Positions 17,602 through 26,978 of a DNA stretch of 64,000 bases are shown one piece after another; positions within the stretch are counted from its first letter, which is position 1, and the number at the start of each line of letters is the position of its first letter. Both the position numbers and the translations under genes were made by a program. The stretch is from an uncultured Collinsella sp. Lineage in GTDB: Bacteria > Actinomycetota > Coriobacteriia > Coriobacteriales > Coriobacteriaceae. The stretch is from positions 1 to 64,000 of the forward strand of contig CATXKN010000004.1 of the NCBI GenBank assembly GCA_958370785.1, in the 5' to 3' direction. Under the pieces are notes generated by a model, which was not told the origin of the DNA, did not search any database, and saw nothing but the letters and a program-made list of their open reading frames with translations.

Positions 17602-18107
17602 GCGCGAAGAAGCCGCCCCGCCTTGCAGGACTGGGGCGTCGCAAGAAACTCGTCGTTGTCTGCCTGGCTATCGTCTGCGCCCTCATCGCCGTAGGGCTAT
17701 ACGCCTGGCAGTCGCAGCCCGTGCCCGAAGCGGGCGCCTCAGTCACGACGGCAGAGGGGAAATCGCGCCAAGAAATCCAGGATGAGCTCGACGCCATCGT
17801 CCGCGACAACATGATGACGATCTCGGTCGCGCCGGTCGCACAGTTGCAGGAAGGCGGCAAGCTGCGCGTCAACGTGCAAAACGTCCAAGACAACAAGTTT
17901 CCCCAGCGCTTCCGCGTAATTCAAAACGACGAGACCATCTATGAGTCCGGTGTGGTCGAGGCCGGCAAGACGGTTGAGACCTGCCCCGCCGGCGATATCC
18001 AAGAAGGCGAGGCTTATATCGAGATTCAGGCACTCGATGCCAAGACCTACGACACCCACGGCAATCCGACGCGTGTCAAAGTGCGGGTGGCCCAGGCAGA
18101 AGTCTAG
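17598..18107 (+). CDS. membrane-anchored protein of unknown function
   Basis: 169 aa. A basic N-terminus (KKPPRLAGLGRRKK) leads into one hydrophobic segment (about residues 17-36), and the rest is extracellular by the positive-inside rule. The outer part looks like a single beta-sandwich-type domain (LRVNVQNVQDNKFPQRFRVI, then YESGVVEAGKTVE). It overlaps the preceding gene by 4 bp. Position at the head of a row of secreted proteins suggests a role in the same surface structure. No catalytic motif seen. Confidence 0.75.
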   Translation: MSAKKPPRLAGLGRRKKLVVVCLAIVCALIAVGLYAWQSQPVPEAGASVTTAEGKSRQEIQDELDAIVRDNMMTISVAPVAQLQEGGKLRVNVQNVQDNKFPQRFRVIQNDETIYESGVVEAGKTVETCPAGDIQEGEAYIEIQALDAKTYDTHGNPTRVKVRVAQAEV

Positions 18108-18194
18108 TGGCCGACGCACTCGCAGGGGCAGCACCCTGTCCCCATTCGTCCAACCATCACGGAAACAGTCCGTGACGAGCAGAAAGGATCGATT

Positions 18195-18797
18195 ATGAAC
18201 ATTACCAGGAACCCGAGCGGAGCCAGGGCACTCGCCGTGGGCGCAGGGCTTGCGCTCGCACTTGCGATGGGCGCCGCGCCAACGGCGGCCATGGCAGATG
18301 TGCGCGTTGGAACCACCGATGTGACGGTGAAGGCCGACATTAGCAATGTTTCGTTTAAGGCGCCAACGGTCATCCCCTTTGCCGCCAACGCCGACGGAAC
18401 GCTTGTAGGACCCTCCGACAAGACGATTACCATCGACAACCTCTCGGCATATGGCATCCACGTCACCAACATGAAGGTCACGGCCAAGAACGACTGGACA
18501 ATCGTTGCAGACGCAAAGACGGGCTCGGCCCAGAACTCCATCGATTTTAAGGTTGGCCCCGATAAGGCAGAAAAGGATGCCAGCTCGGCGACTCAGACTA
18601 CAGGCCTCGATCTTTCCAAGGACGTAAGCTTCGACATGAAGTACCAGGGCATTGCCGATGGAACGGACAAAATCAAGCTCAATGTGAGCGGCCACGTCGC
18701 CCGCGTCACGCGTGACATCTACCACGCCACCGGCACGGGAGATCAAGTGGCAAGCATCACCTGGACGGTCGAGCCCGGTGCGCACGCCACGTCCTAA
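18195..18797 (+). CDS. secreted protein of unknown function
   Basis: 200 aa. A signal peptide ends near AAPTAAMADV (about residue 34). The mature part is a beta-rich domain with PTVIPFAANADGTLVGPSDK and ends with ASITWTVEPG. There is no membrane anchor or sortase motif. GAAAGG lies upstream of the ATG. A short hairpin with CACGGA/TCCGTG arms lies in the 87-bp gap before it. Probably a component of a surface assembly with its neighbours; the family was not recognised. Confidence 0.75.
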   Translation: MNITRNPSGARALAVGAGLALALAMGAAPTAAMADVRVGTTDVTVKADISNVSFKAPTVIPFAANADGTLVGPSDKTITIDNLSAYGIHVTNMKVTAKNDWTIVADAKTGSAQNSIDFKVGPDKAEKDASSATQTTGLDLSKDVSFDMKYQGIADGTDKIKLNVSGHVARVTRDIYHATGTGDQVASITWTVEPGAHATS

Positions 18798-19038
18798 GGC
18801 GCTTGCACTGGCCGCCATCGTCGGCATCTTGGCGTCCGCACCTGCCATGGCCTTTGCTCAACAAGAGCAAGCGCAGGCGGCCACAGAAGTGACCGTCGAC
18901 CTTTCGGGCCTTAATCGCGGCAGCCGTCACGAGCCGCTCGCTCAGACGAGCGACACCCGGCAACACATTGCGGTGGGCGCCGCCACGATGGGAGCAGGAC
19001 TGACGTGCCTTGGCCTGCACATCAAACGCAACCAATAG
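18778..19038 (+). CDS. small surface protein with a LAQTSD sorting-like tail
   Basis: 86 aa from a GTG at 18778 that overlaps the previous gene by 20 bp in another frame. The signal peptide KALALAAIVGILASAPAMAF is followed by a very short mature region and then PLAQTSDTRQ, a hydrophobic stretch (AVGAATMGAGLTCLGL) and a basic end (HIKRNQ). This is the layout of a sortase signal with LAxTS in place of LAxTG. The ribosome-binding site is weak, so coupling to the preceding gene is likely. The start is uncertain; the frame is open to 18712. Confidence 0.65.
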   Translation: MRTPRPKALALAAIVGILASAPAMAFAQQEQAQAATEVTVDLSGLNRGSRHEPLAQTSDTRQHIAVGAATMGAGLTCLGLHIKRNQ

Positions 19039-19077
19039 CCAAGCACGACCGGAGTACGCGGAATAGATAGGAGAACC

Positions 19078-20481
19078 ATGGCACCCAAAAACCTTTTGCC
19101 CGTTGCCGCGCTCTGCAGCGTACTGGCGAGCGGTACGCCTCTCGCCGCTTGGGCGACGCCCGCCACGGCAAACTCCTTACCGCAAGCTCTGAACCCCGTG
19201 GCGGATTCGTCGGGTATCATCGCCTGCCAACGTTTTTCGCTCGCACACGCCACGGTCCGAACCTCGGGATGCCTTCACCGCAATACGGTCGACTCGATAG
19301 TCGTGGATATCAAGCGACCGAACAAGGAGAACGGCCCCCAGACAGGTTGTGCCATCTGCACATGGAAATCGGCCGCAGTCGACGCCGATGGCGACCCATG
19401 CGACTTAGAGCTGCGCATCGATATTGCCTCGGTCGATGACTCGGCGAACGGGGCGAAGGTCGTCTTCGACAGCGCGGCCCATGAAGAAGAAGGAGGAGGT
19501 GTATGCCTGGGCTGCGTTCCCTCGAATGTCGATGGCACGCAGCCCATCATCTCCTTTACGGCGTCGCTGCGACTGACCAAGGCGGACACCGAAGCCATCG
19601 CAACGGGAGATGCGCCTTTGCTGTTCTACGCTGGCGACGCGGACGACCAAGAGGCTCAAAGCAATGGACAGAAGGGTTCGCTTAACCTCACGCGCGGATC
19701 AGAACCCGCCCCCATCAATATCGATACCCAGGAGCCGGGCGTGCAGCGCATTCTCGCCGATCCGGCGCTGCTCCAAATGACATGGCACGGAGTGGGGTCC
19801 GTCGGGATTGCTGCTCCTATATCGAGCGATAATGACAAATCCCCCAAAGACGAGATCGCAGACGCACCGGCGCATGTTGACGATGCAGACGACGCACCAT
19901 CAGAAGACAACGCTACGGCTCCTCTCGAGAAGCCAGGCGGCACCGCCACCGAACTAGGCAATCCCCAACCGAAAGACGGCCTGGACTTTGCCGCTCCCCC
20001 AGATGCCGATGAAGGCAACTGTTGCATGATGGTCGCGCTCGACCACACGGAAACCGTCGATGCCGCAAGCATTGAGCCAGTCGCTGCCAATGCGCCCCGC
20101 CGCAAAAATATCCTCATCGCATTCCCCAATACCGTCGAGCTCGTCTTTTTGCCTTCGGGTGAAGTCGTCGCGCCTACGGCACTTACAGCAGTGGGAGCAA
20201 GGAGCGCATCGAACGATATCCAAGCTATCTCGGCACTTGATGCCACAACGACCGCCAAGTTACACCTTTATTCCGTTGCAGCAGACGGAACGCGAACCGA
20301 AGAATTCGACGGAACCAAGCTTTTGGTTCCGCGTCGCATCGGTATCCAAGAAGACTTCCCCTATCAAATGGAACTTGAAGGGTTCGATCGTGCACGAGAT
20401 GCCGACATCATTGCCGCAGCCATCGAATCCCCGCAGCACCTCATGACGCTGCGCTTCGACTTTAGCCCCGTCCTGTCCTAG
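19078..20481 (+). CDS. secreted protein of unknown function
   Basis: 467 aa. A signal peptide ends near PLAAWATPATA (about residue 31). The mature chain has several Cys (SSGIIACQ, TGCAICTW, GVCLGCV, GNCCMM) that could form disulfides. There is a flexible acidic/proline linker near residues 245-315, then a second domain (RKNILIAFPNTVELVFLPSG). No C-terminal anchor. It is the last and largest gene of the 17.3-20.5 kb cluster, preceded by GATAGGAGA. Not recognised as any enzyme; a structural or adhesive role is a guess from location. Confidence 0.75.
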   Translation: MAPKNLLPVAALCSVLASGTPLAAWATPATANSLPQALNPVADSSGIIACQRFSLAHATVRTSGCLHRNTVDSIVVDIKRPNKENGPQTGCAICTWKSAAVDADGDPCDLELRIDIASVDDSANGAKVVFDSAAHEEEGGGVCLGCVPSNVDGTQPIISFTASLRLTKADTEAIATGDAPLLFYAGDADDQEAQSNGQKGSLNLTRGSEPAPINIDTQEPGVQRILADPALLQMTWHGVGSVGIAAPISSDNDKSPKDEIADAPAHVDDADDAPSEDNATAPLEKPGGTATELGNPQPKDGLDFAAPPDADEGNCCMMVALDHTETVDAASIEPVAANAPRRKNILIAFPNTVELVFLPSGEVVAPTALTAVGARSASNDIQAISALDATTTAKLHLYSVAADGTRTEEFDGTKLLVPRRIGIQEDFPYQMELEGFDRARDADIIAAAIESPQHLMTLRFDFSPVLS

Positions 20482-20570
20482 ACCGCTAACCGCCACTTGG
20501 CTCGGATACTGAGCGCTCCCTTCCCCGTTCTGCTACGATTGCCGCGTTGGCATCAATTACAGGAGGGTTC

Positions 20571-21287
20571 ATGCCGGGTTTAGGAACGATCATCAACGTC
20601 GCGCTTTTGATCGCGGGCGGTCTGCTGGGCCTCATGGGTGGGCGTTTCATTACGCCCCGCATCCAAGACACGCTCATGAAGGCGTCGGGGTTGTGTGTTC
20701 TGTTTATCGGCCTGGGCGGCACCATGCAAAAGATGCTCGTTATCGATGGAGAAGCGTTGGCGACCACCGGCACCACCATGCTTATCGTCTCATTTGCCCT
20801 CGGTTCGCTCATCGGCGAGGCCATCAACCTGGAGGCCGCCATCGAGAACCTCGGCGAATGGCTCAAGCGCAAAACCGGCAGCGAAGGCGACAACGAGTTC
20901 ACCAACGCCTTTGTCTCGGCATCGCTCACCGTGTGCATCGGCGCCATGGCCATCGTAGGATCGATTCAGGACGGCCTGCTTGGCGACTGGTCCACGCTTG
21001 CCCTGAAGGGCGCGCTGGACTGCATCATCGTCTGCACCATGACGGCCTCGCTTGGCCGCGGCTGCATCTTCTCGGCCCTGCCCGTTGCCGTATTCCAGGG
21101 TACGATCACGCTATTTGCCGGCGCACTCTCCCCCATCATGACCACCGCAGCCCTCGACAGCCTTTCGCTTGTGGGCTCCATGCTCATCTTCTGTGTTGGC
21201 GTTAACCTTATTCGGCCTCAGACCTTCCGCACGGCCAACATGCTCCCCTCCGTTGTCATAGCCGTCATCTACGCCCTCCTGTTCTAA
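20571..21287 (+). CDS. DUF554 family membrane protein
   Basis: 238 aa, about seven membrane segments. It begins with PGLGTIINVALLIAGGLLGL, as in the YdfK/DUF554 family. Other family-like parts are GSLIGEAINLEAAIENLGEW and the central CIGAMAIVGSIQDGL. The family function is not established. ATG 20571 follows an AGGAGGG site; the longer frame adds eight residues. It sits between the secreted cluster and the TerB operon with no clear link to either. Confidence 0.85.
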   Translation: MPGLGTIINVALLIAGGLLGLMGGRFITPRIQDTLMKASGLCVLFIGLGGTMQKMLVIDGEALATTGTTMLIVSFALGSLIGEAINLEAAIENLGEWLKRKTGSEGDNEFTNAFVSASLTVCIGAMAIVGSIQDGLLGDWSTLALKGALDCIIVCTMTASLGRGCIFSALPVAVFQGTITLFAGALSPIMTTAALDSLSLVGSMLIFCVGVNLIRPQTFRTANMLPSVVIAVIYALLF

Positions 21288-21374
21288 ACTATCTGCATAG
21301 TGGTATCTCGAACATCTGTTTGATGCTGTGCTATGATATGAGGTCACCAAAGCTGCGTTAGGAGAGGAGAAGCG

Positions 21375-23120
21375 GTGGCCGACCAGGACGTCAAGATGCT
21401 CATCGAGCGCATTATGGCCGAGGCCCGGACCCATCAGTCCGCCCGCTTCTCAAACGAAATCTATGCTGACGAGCCGATTCTCAAGACCGGTCGTCAGATG
21501 CAGAACTTCCTCCCCGACCAGTACCGCAAGATGCGCGAGATATCACGCTGGCAAGAGGATCCCAAAGGCGGCGCGGGACGTTGGCTATCGGAGGCGGAGC
21601 TCTTTTACCGCCAAGGCCTGCTGATGGCCGACTTCGAGGACGATTGCCCCTACAACGGCACCTTTAAGTCGTACTTTCCCACCTACAATGCCATGAGCGA
21701 TCGACAGTTGCGCGGCTACTTTACCTGGCGTGCCCAAGTGCGCCGCGGCAATATCGAGGAGACATCGACCTCGTTTGCTTTTCTGTATTTTTACGAATTG
21801 ATCTGTGGCATTGGCATCGACAATCCGCGTGACGGCTATGACAAGATCAAAGCATTTTGGGATGCCTATCGCGCCTTTGAACCCGGCATCGACCGGTTCG
21901 CACGCGTGTGGCTGCAGGACTACGCCGTGTTCCATGAGCTCGACCCCAAGCTGCTTCGCGACTCTAAAACCGTCGCATTCGACAACGCCCTCATCGAGCT
22001 GCGCCGCGCGGCGCGAGACCTTGTACCCGCGCCGGCGCCGTCGGACCTGCCCCCCAAACGTCGCAAGACCTCCGAGCCCACGCTTCCCCTTCCGCCCGAT
22101 GAGGCGCATGAGGAGCGGCTCATGGCTGCCATCGACGCACTCTCGACGTACAACCTGAATAACTCACGGCTCGACCGTTCCCACCATCGCGACCTGCGCC
22201 ACGTGGCATGCGCCGTGTATGTCCGTATGGCGCGCTACTATGACACGCACCGAAAGACCGGCATCGTAGCGAGCTTGTTTGGGGAGGAGACGGCCATGCC
22301 CTACACCATGTTTGCCTCGGCCGTGTTCTTTGCGCCCGAGCGCCACGAGGACTGTGAATATCGCCTGGACCCCATTCACATCTACCGCTGCCAAAATGGC
22401 TTTTGGGAATGTATGCGCATCCACGGCAGCAGACAAAAAAGTAGCAAGCTCGGTGAGATAATGCGCGCTTGTGATCAGCGTCTGCGCTTGGCACTGGATC
22501 CCGGCCATCCCCTTAAGGAAGAGAAGGTCCCCAAATATCTGGCTAAGATTATCGATGACGAGATTGTGGCATGGCTTTCATGGGATGCTGCACATCAGCC
22601 CGTCAAGATCGATATCGACCTGAGCCAGCTGGGGCACATTCGGAGCGCCGCCGCACAAACGCGCGAGGCGCTTTTGATCGACGAGGAACGCGAGGACGGC
22701 ACGCTTGCGGATGCCGAGGTGGCAGTTGCCGAACGACGGGAAGCCGAGCCCGTGGCCGACACGATTGCCGAACCAGTCGCGACGACCACGCAGCGGGACG
22801 AGGCTAGCGAGCCGATCATCTCCACCGAGCAGTTTGGCGTCGTAGCCCCGCTCCTCGCACCAACGCCCACGCCCGCAGACACCGCGTCCGCACTCGATCC
22901 CGCCGCAGACGCCTATCTTCGAGCACTCCTCGAGCAAAACGCAGCGCAGACGGCATCGGCGGTGGCACAGTCGGGCAAGAGTGAGGACATGCTCGTCGAT
23001 AGCATCAACGAAGCGCTCTTTGACCTGGTGGGCGACACCGTTATTGAATTTGGCTCAGCAGGACCGCAAATTATCGAGGACTACGAAGCAGACGTGAGAG
23101 GATACCTAGACCATGAGTGA
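21375..23120 (+). CDS. TerB_N/TerB_C domain protein
   Basis: 581 aa. Residues ~60-220 match the TerB_N type (AELFYRQGLLMADFEDD, then AMSDRQLRGYFTWRAQVRRG, then FLYFYELICGIG). Residues ~430-530 are a low-complexity acidic/alanine linker. The last ~45 residues resemble TerB_C (INEALFDLVGDTVIEFGSAG). Ter-domain proteins of this kind are linked to stress or DNA-processing systems together with ATPases and helicases, as here. The start is a GTG behind AGGAGAGGAG. The stop overlaps the ATPase start by 8 bp. Role inferred from context: a scaffold or sensor for the two following enzymes. Confidence 0.82.
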   Translation: MADQDVKMLIERIMAEARTHQSARFSNEIYADEPILKTGRQMQNFLPDQYRKMREISRWQEDPKGGAGRWLSEAELFYRQGLLMADFEDDCPYNGTFKSYFPTYNAMSDRQLRGYFTWRAQVRRGNIEETSTSFAFLYFYELICGIGIDNPRDGYDKIKAFWDAYRAFEPGIDRFARVWLQDYAVFHELDPKLLRDSKTVAFDNALIELRRAARDLVPAPAPSDLPPKRRKTSEPTLPLPPDEAHEERLMAAIDALSTYNLNNSRLDRSHHRDLRHVACAVYVRMARYYDTHRKTGIVASLFGEETAMPYTMFASAVFFAPERHEDCEYRLDPIHIYRCQNGFWECMRIHGSRQKSSKLGEIMRACDQRLRLALDPGHPLKEEKVPKYLAKIIDDEIVAWLSWDAAHQPVKIDIDLSQLGHIRSAAAQTREALLIDEEREDGTLADAEVAVAERREAEPVADTIAEPVATTTQRDEASEPIISTEQFGVVAPLLAPTPTPADTASALDPAADAYLRALLEQNAAQTASAVAQSGKSEDMLVDSINEALFDLVGDTVIEFGSAGPQIIEDYEADVRGYLDHE

Positions 23121-24417
23121 TACCGCATCCGCAGCACCCCGTGTGCCCAAGCGCGTCGCCGCCGTCATTCTCAACTCGCTCAAGGGCGGCGTTGTCCCGC
23201 GCATTGGCCTTCCCTATATCACCGTGGGGCGAGAGGTCGAGATCCGTGCTCTGCTCACCGACCTGAGCCTCATCGCCGATGGGGGCGCAAGCTTCCGTTT
23301 CCTAGTCGGTCGCTACGGCGCCGGCAAGAGCTTTTTGCTCCAGACCATCCGAACGCATGCCATGGGCGAGGGCTTTGTGGTCGCCGATGCCGACCTTTCC
23401 CCTGAGCGCCGCCTACAGGGCGGCCAGGGCCAGGGCCTCGCCACCTATCGCGAGCTCATCCGCAACATATCGACCAAGACGCGTCCCGAGGGCGGCGCAC
23501 TCAACCTTATCCTGGATCGCTGGGTCGCCTCGTGTGCCGACGCCGACGAGTCTGCCGTTAATGCCCAACTGGCCCCGCTCGAGGAAATGGTCCACGGCTT
23601 TGACTTTGTCCGCATGCTCCGCCGTTATCGCACGGCCGTCTCGGAGGGCGACGATGACGCCATGAGCCGCGTGACCAAATGGATTCGCGGCGAGTACCGC
23701 ACCAAGAGCGAGGCGCGCGCCGAGCTAGGCTCCTCGACCATCATCAGCGACGACGATTGGTACGACTACGTCAAGCTCATCGCACGTTTTTTGGTCTGCA
23801 GCGGCTACAAGGGCATGCTGGTGCTCATCGACGAGCTCGTGAATCTGTACAAGATACCTAACGCCATCACGCGACAGTACAACTACGAGAAAATCCTAAC
23901 GATGTACAACGACACGCTCCAGGGCAAGGCGCAGTACCTGGGCATGATCATGGGCGGCACACCAACCTCCATCGAAGACCGCCGCCGCGGCGTGTTCTCC
24001 TACGAGGCTCTGCGCAGCCGACTCGCCCAGGGCCGCTTTGCGCGCGATGACCTCAAAGACATGCTCGCGCCCATCATCCGTCTGCAGCCGCTCACCTACG
24101 AGGAGCTGCTGGTGCTCATCGAAAAGCTCATGCAGATCCATGCCGGCTACTTTGGCTGGACGCCCACGCTTACCGAAAACGACTTGGTGGACTTCCTCAA
24201 GATCGAGTTTGGCCGCGTGGGGGCCGACACGCATCTGACGCCTCGCGAGGTCATCCGCGACTTTATCGAGCTGCTCGATATCCTGTGTCAAAACCCCGAT
24301 GCTAACGTGGCCGAGTTGCTGCAAAGCGTCGGTGGCGACGCGCTGGCGCCGACAGCCGCAACAGACGACACCGGCACCGCAGGCGACGACCGCAACTTCG
24401 CCGAGTTCACCATCTAA
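23113..24417 (+). CDS. BREX-type (BrxD-like) ATP-binding protein
   Basis: 434 aa P-loop ATPase. Walker A is FLVGRYGAGKSFLLQTI (about residues 63-79) and Walker B is GMLVLIDELVNL (about 236-247). The region TPREVIRDFIELLDIL near residue 375 also fits the BREX system ATP-binding family (DUF2791). In type 2/Pgl BREX loci such a protein accompanies a BrxHI helicase; here it sits between a TerB_N protein and a BrxHI/Lhr-like helicase. It overlaps the upstream gene by 8 bp. Probable role: an ATP-driven loading or regulatory subunit acting on DNA. The substrate is unknown. Confidence 0.85.
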   Translation: MSDTASAAPRVPKRVAAVILNSLKGGVVPRIGLPYITVGREVEIRALLTDLSLIADGGASFRFLVGRYGAGKSFLLQTIRTHAMGEGFVVADADLSPERRLQGGQGQGLATYRELIRNISTKTRPEGGALNLILDRWVASCADADESAVNAQLAPLEEMVHGFDFVRMLRRYRTAVSEGDDDAMSRVTKWIRGEYRTKSEARAELGSSTIISDDDWYDYVKLIARFLVCSGYKGMLVLIDELVNLYKIPNAITRQYNYEKILTMYNDTLQGKAQYLGMIMGGTPTSIEDRRRGVFSYEALRSRLAQGRFARDDLKDMLAPIIRLQPLTYEELLVLIEKLMQIHAGYFGWTPTLTENDLVDFLKIEFGRVGADTHLTPREVIRDFIELLDILCQNPDANVAELLQSVGGDALAPTAATDDTGTAGDDRNFAEFTI

Positions 24418-24420
24418 CCT

Positions 24421-24450
24421 GACAAAAAGGGACAGGTTTATTTTGGTAGG
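24421..24450. repeat. possible half-copy of a GGGAC-type intergenic repeat
   Basis: The segment AAAAAGGGACAGGTTTATTT just after the ATPase stop resembles one arm of the inverted repeat at 26978-27092 (TTTTTGGGACGGGGCTATTT). No inverted partner is present, so it would be a solitary arm. The gap before the helicase is otherwise featureless apart from its ribosome-binding site. Confidence 0.4.
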
Positions 24451-24533
24451 TTTTATCTGGGCAAACGCCGATGTTGCAAGATATCGAGCCGTTGCCCGTT
24501 GCATTGATCGGCCCGTTGATGAGAGGAGGTCCC

Positions 24534-26978
24534 ATGAACGCTTTTGACCGATATGCCCCGTTTATCCAAGATTTCATCTACTCTCACGATTGGGAGAGCC
24601 TGCGCTCCATCCAGGTTGCGGCGGCAGATGCCATCTTCAACACGCAGGACAATGTGCTCCTGACGGCATCCACGGCATCTGGCAAAACTGAGGCGGCCTT
24701 CTTTCCCATCCTGACCGAGTTTTGGGAGAACCCGCCCGCGAGCGTGGGAGCCCTCTACATCGGCCCCCTCAAGGCGCTCATCAACGACCAGTTCGTTCGC
24801 CTCAACGATTTGTGCGAAGAGGCCGATATCCCCGTCTGGCACTGGCACGGCGATGTCTCGCAGTCGCACAAGGCAAAGCTCATCAAAAAGCCGAGCGGTA
24901 TCCTACAGATTACGCCCGAATCACTCGAGGCACTCCTGATCCACAAGCACATGGCAATCCCGCGTATGTTCTGCGACCTGCGCTATGTGGTCATCGATGA
25001 GGTTCACTCGCTCATGCGCGGCGACCGTGGCGGGCAGACACTCTGCCTTATCGAGCGTCTTTCGCGCATGGCGGGCGTACGGCCCCGGCGCATCGGTCTT
25101 TCGGCCACCATCGGGGACCCGGAACGCACGGGTGCCTTTCTCTCACAGGGAACGGGGCGCAACTGTGTTATCCCCCGCTTTGAAGAACCGCGCCGCGTAT
25201 GGCGCATCTCCATGGAGCACTTCTACAACTCGGGCCCCCAGGCACAGCAGCGGGGATTCATGGGCACAGGTCCTCAAGAGGCCGAAGTGCTCGCGTGCGA
25301 GCGCATCGAGGCAGCGGCATCCGCGGCGCTGCCGGCCGGCGCCCAAGACATGTGTCACAGCGGACAACTCACACAAGAGGAGCGCCGCCAACGCCGTGAT
25401 CAGGCACGGGGCAAGGCTGCCCCCAAGGACCGTCGCACTTCCTCGGCCCCCGAGGGCGAAGTCGACATCCCTCAGGCAACCGAACAGGCGCTGCTCAACC
25501 CCACCGACACCGCACCCGACAACGCCGACCCCGGCATGGGCTACATCTTTGAACATACCCGCGGCCGCAAGTGCCTGGTCTTTGCCAACTCGCGCGAGGA
25601 GGCAGAGGCCGTGTGCTCCATGCTGCGCAGCTACTGCGAGAGTCGACACGAGCCCGACCGTTTCCTCATCCATCACGGCAATCTTTCGGCATCGTTGCGC
25701 GAGACGGCAGAAGAGCTTATGCGCGACGAGGAACAGGCACAGACGACCGTCACCACCTCTACGCTGGAGCTCGGCATTGATATCGGTCGCCTGGAGCGCG
25801 CGTTCCAGATTGACGCGCCGTTTACCGTCAGCTCCTTTTTGCAGCGCATGGGGCGCACAGGCCGCCGCGATCTTCCGCCCGAGATGTGGTTTGTCATGCG
25901 CGAGGAGGAGCCCGAGCCCCGCACGATGATGCCCGAAACGATACCCTGGAAGCTTCTACAGGGCATCGCACTCGTACAACTCTATCGCGAAGAAAAGTGG
26001 GTCGAGCCACCCGAGCTCGATCGACTCCCCTACAGTCTGCTCTATCACCAGACCATGTCGACCCTCGCCAGCACCGGAGAACTCACGCCAGCAGAGCTTG
26101 CCCAGCGCGTGCTCACGCTCAGCTATTTCCATCGCATCTCGGCCGATGACTATCGCGTGCTGCTGCGTCACCTCATTGACATCGACCATATCCAGGTCAC
26201 CGAGGGCGGCGGGCTCATCGTGGGTCTCGCGGGCGAGCGCATCATTAACAACTTTAAGTTTTACGCCGTGTTCCAGGAAAACGAGGAGTTCACCGTTCGC
26301 AGCGAGTCGGCCGAGTTGGGCACGATTGTCAATCCGCCCCCGCCCGGTGAGCGCATCGCCATCGCCGGACACTGCTGGATTGTCGAGGAAGTGGACTGGA
26401 AGCGTCATACCGTCTTTGCCACGCAGGTCAAGGGCCGTGTGCCGGCTTACTTTGGCGACTGCCCCGGCGATATCAACACGCATGTGCTCGAGCGCATGCG
26501 TAAAGCGCTCAACGAGCACGCGGCATATCCGTACCTCATGGGCAACGCACGGGCACGCCTTGCACAGGCTCGTCATACCGCCGAGATTTCGGGCGCGGGA
26601 ACCAAGCCGCTTATCAACCTGGGCGGCGACACCTGGGTACTCTTCCCCTGGCTGGGCAGCTACGCCTTTCTGGCGCTCGAACGTATGCTCAAGATTAAAT
26701 GCGCCACGGAGCTTGGCCTTCGCGGACTCGACCCATCACGCCCGTACTTTATGCAGTTTAAGATGAAGGCCGACGAGGAGACGTTCTTTGAGGTGCTCGC
26801 CGCCGAGGCCGAGAAGGACTTCGATCCCATCGAGCTCGTCTATCCCGGCGAGGTGCCTTACTTTGATCGTTACGATGAGTTCGTTCCCGAAGAGCTCGTG
26901 CGCAAAGGCTTCGCCGAAGGCGTGCTCGACATAGAGGGCATGAAGCAGCGCGTCCTCAGCTGGCGTGACCACGCCTAA
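24534..26978 (+). CDS. Lhr/BrxHI-like superfamily 2 helicase
   Basis: 814 aa. Helicase motifs: I LLTASTASGKTEAAFFPI (~residues 43-60), Ia YIGPLKALINDQF, II VVIDEVHSLMRG (a DEVH box), III LSATIGDPE, V TLELGIDIGRL and VI QRMGRTGRR. The PLKAL and DEVH motifs are typical of Lhr-type helicases. The C-terminal ~300 residues have no helicase motifs and correspond to the Lhr/BrxHI extension. A charged insert at ~240-340 separates the two motor domains. ATG 24534 has GAGGAGGT upstream. Third gene of the TerB/BrxD-like operon. Expected to unwind or translocate on nucleic acid with the ATPase. Confidence 0.9.
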   Translation: MNAFDRYAPFIQDFIYSHDWESLRSIQVAAADAIFNTQDNVLLTASTASGKTEAAFFPILTEFWENPPASVGALYIGPLKALINDQFVRLNDLCEEADIPVWHWHGDVSQSHKAKLIKKPSGILQITPESLEALLIHKHMAIPRMFCDLRYVVIDEVHSLMRGDRGGQTLCLIERLSRMAGVRPRRIGLSATIGDPERTGAFLSQGTGRNCVIPRFEEPRRVWRISMEHFYNSGPQAQQRGFMGTGPQEAEVLACERIEAAASAALPAGAQDMCHSGQLTQEERRQRRDQARGKAAPKDRRTSSAPEGEVDIPQATEQALLNPTDTAPDNADPGMGYIFEHTRGRKCLVFANSREEAEAVCSMLRSYCESRHEPDRFLIHHGNLSASLRETAEELMRDEEQAQTTVTTSTLELGIDIGRLERAFQIDAPFTVSSFLQRMGRTGRRDLPPEMWFVMREEEPEPRTMMPETIPWKLLQGIALVQLYREEKWVEPPELDRLPYSLLYHQTMSTLASTGELTPAELAQRVLTLSYFHRISADDYRVLLRHLIDIDHIQVTEGGGLIVGLAGERIINNFKFYAVFQENEEFTVRSESAELGTIVNPPPPGERIAIAGHCWIVEEVDWKRHTVFATQVKGRVPAYFGDCPGDINTHVLERMRKALNEHAAYPYLMGNARARLAQARHTAEISGAGTKPLINLGGDTWVLFPWLGSYAFLALERMLKIKCATELGLRGLDPSRPYFMQFKMKADEETFFEVLAAEAEKDFDPIELVYPGEVPYFDRYDEFVPEELVRKGFAEGVLDIEGMKQRVLSWRDHA

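Noticed and set aside
21375..26978. Complete BREX system
   Set aside because: Only BrxD-like and BrxHI-like proteins are present; no methylase, PglZ phosphatase or large BrxC/PglY ATPase lies in the window.
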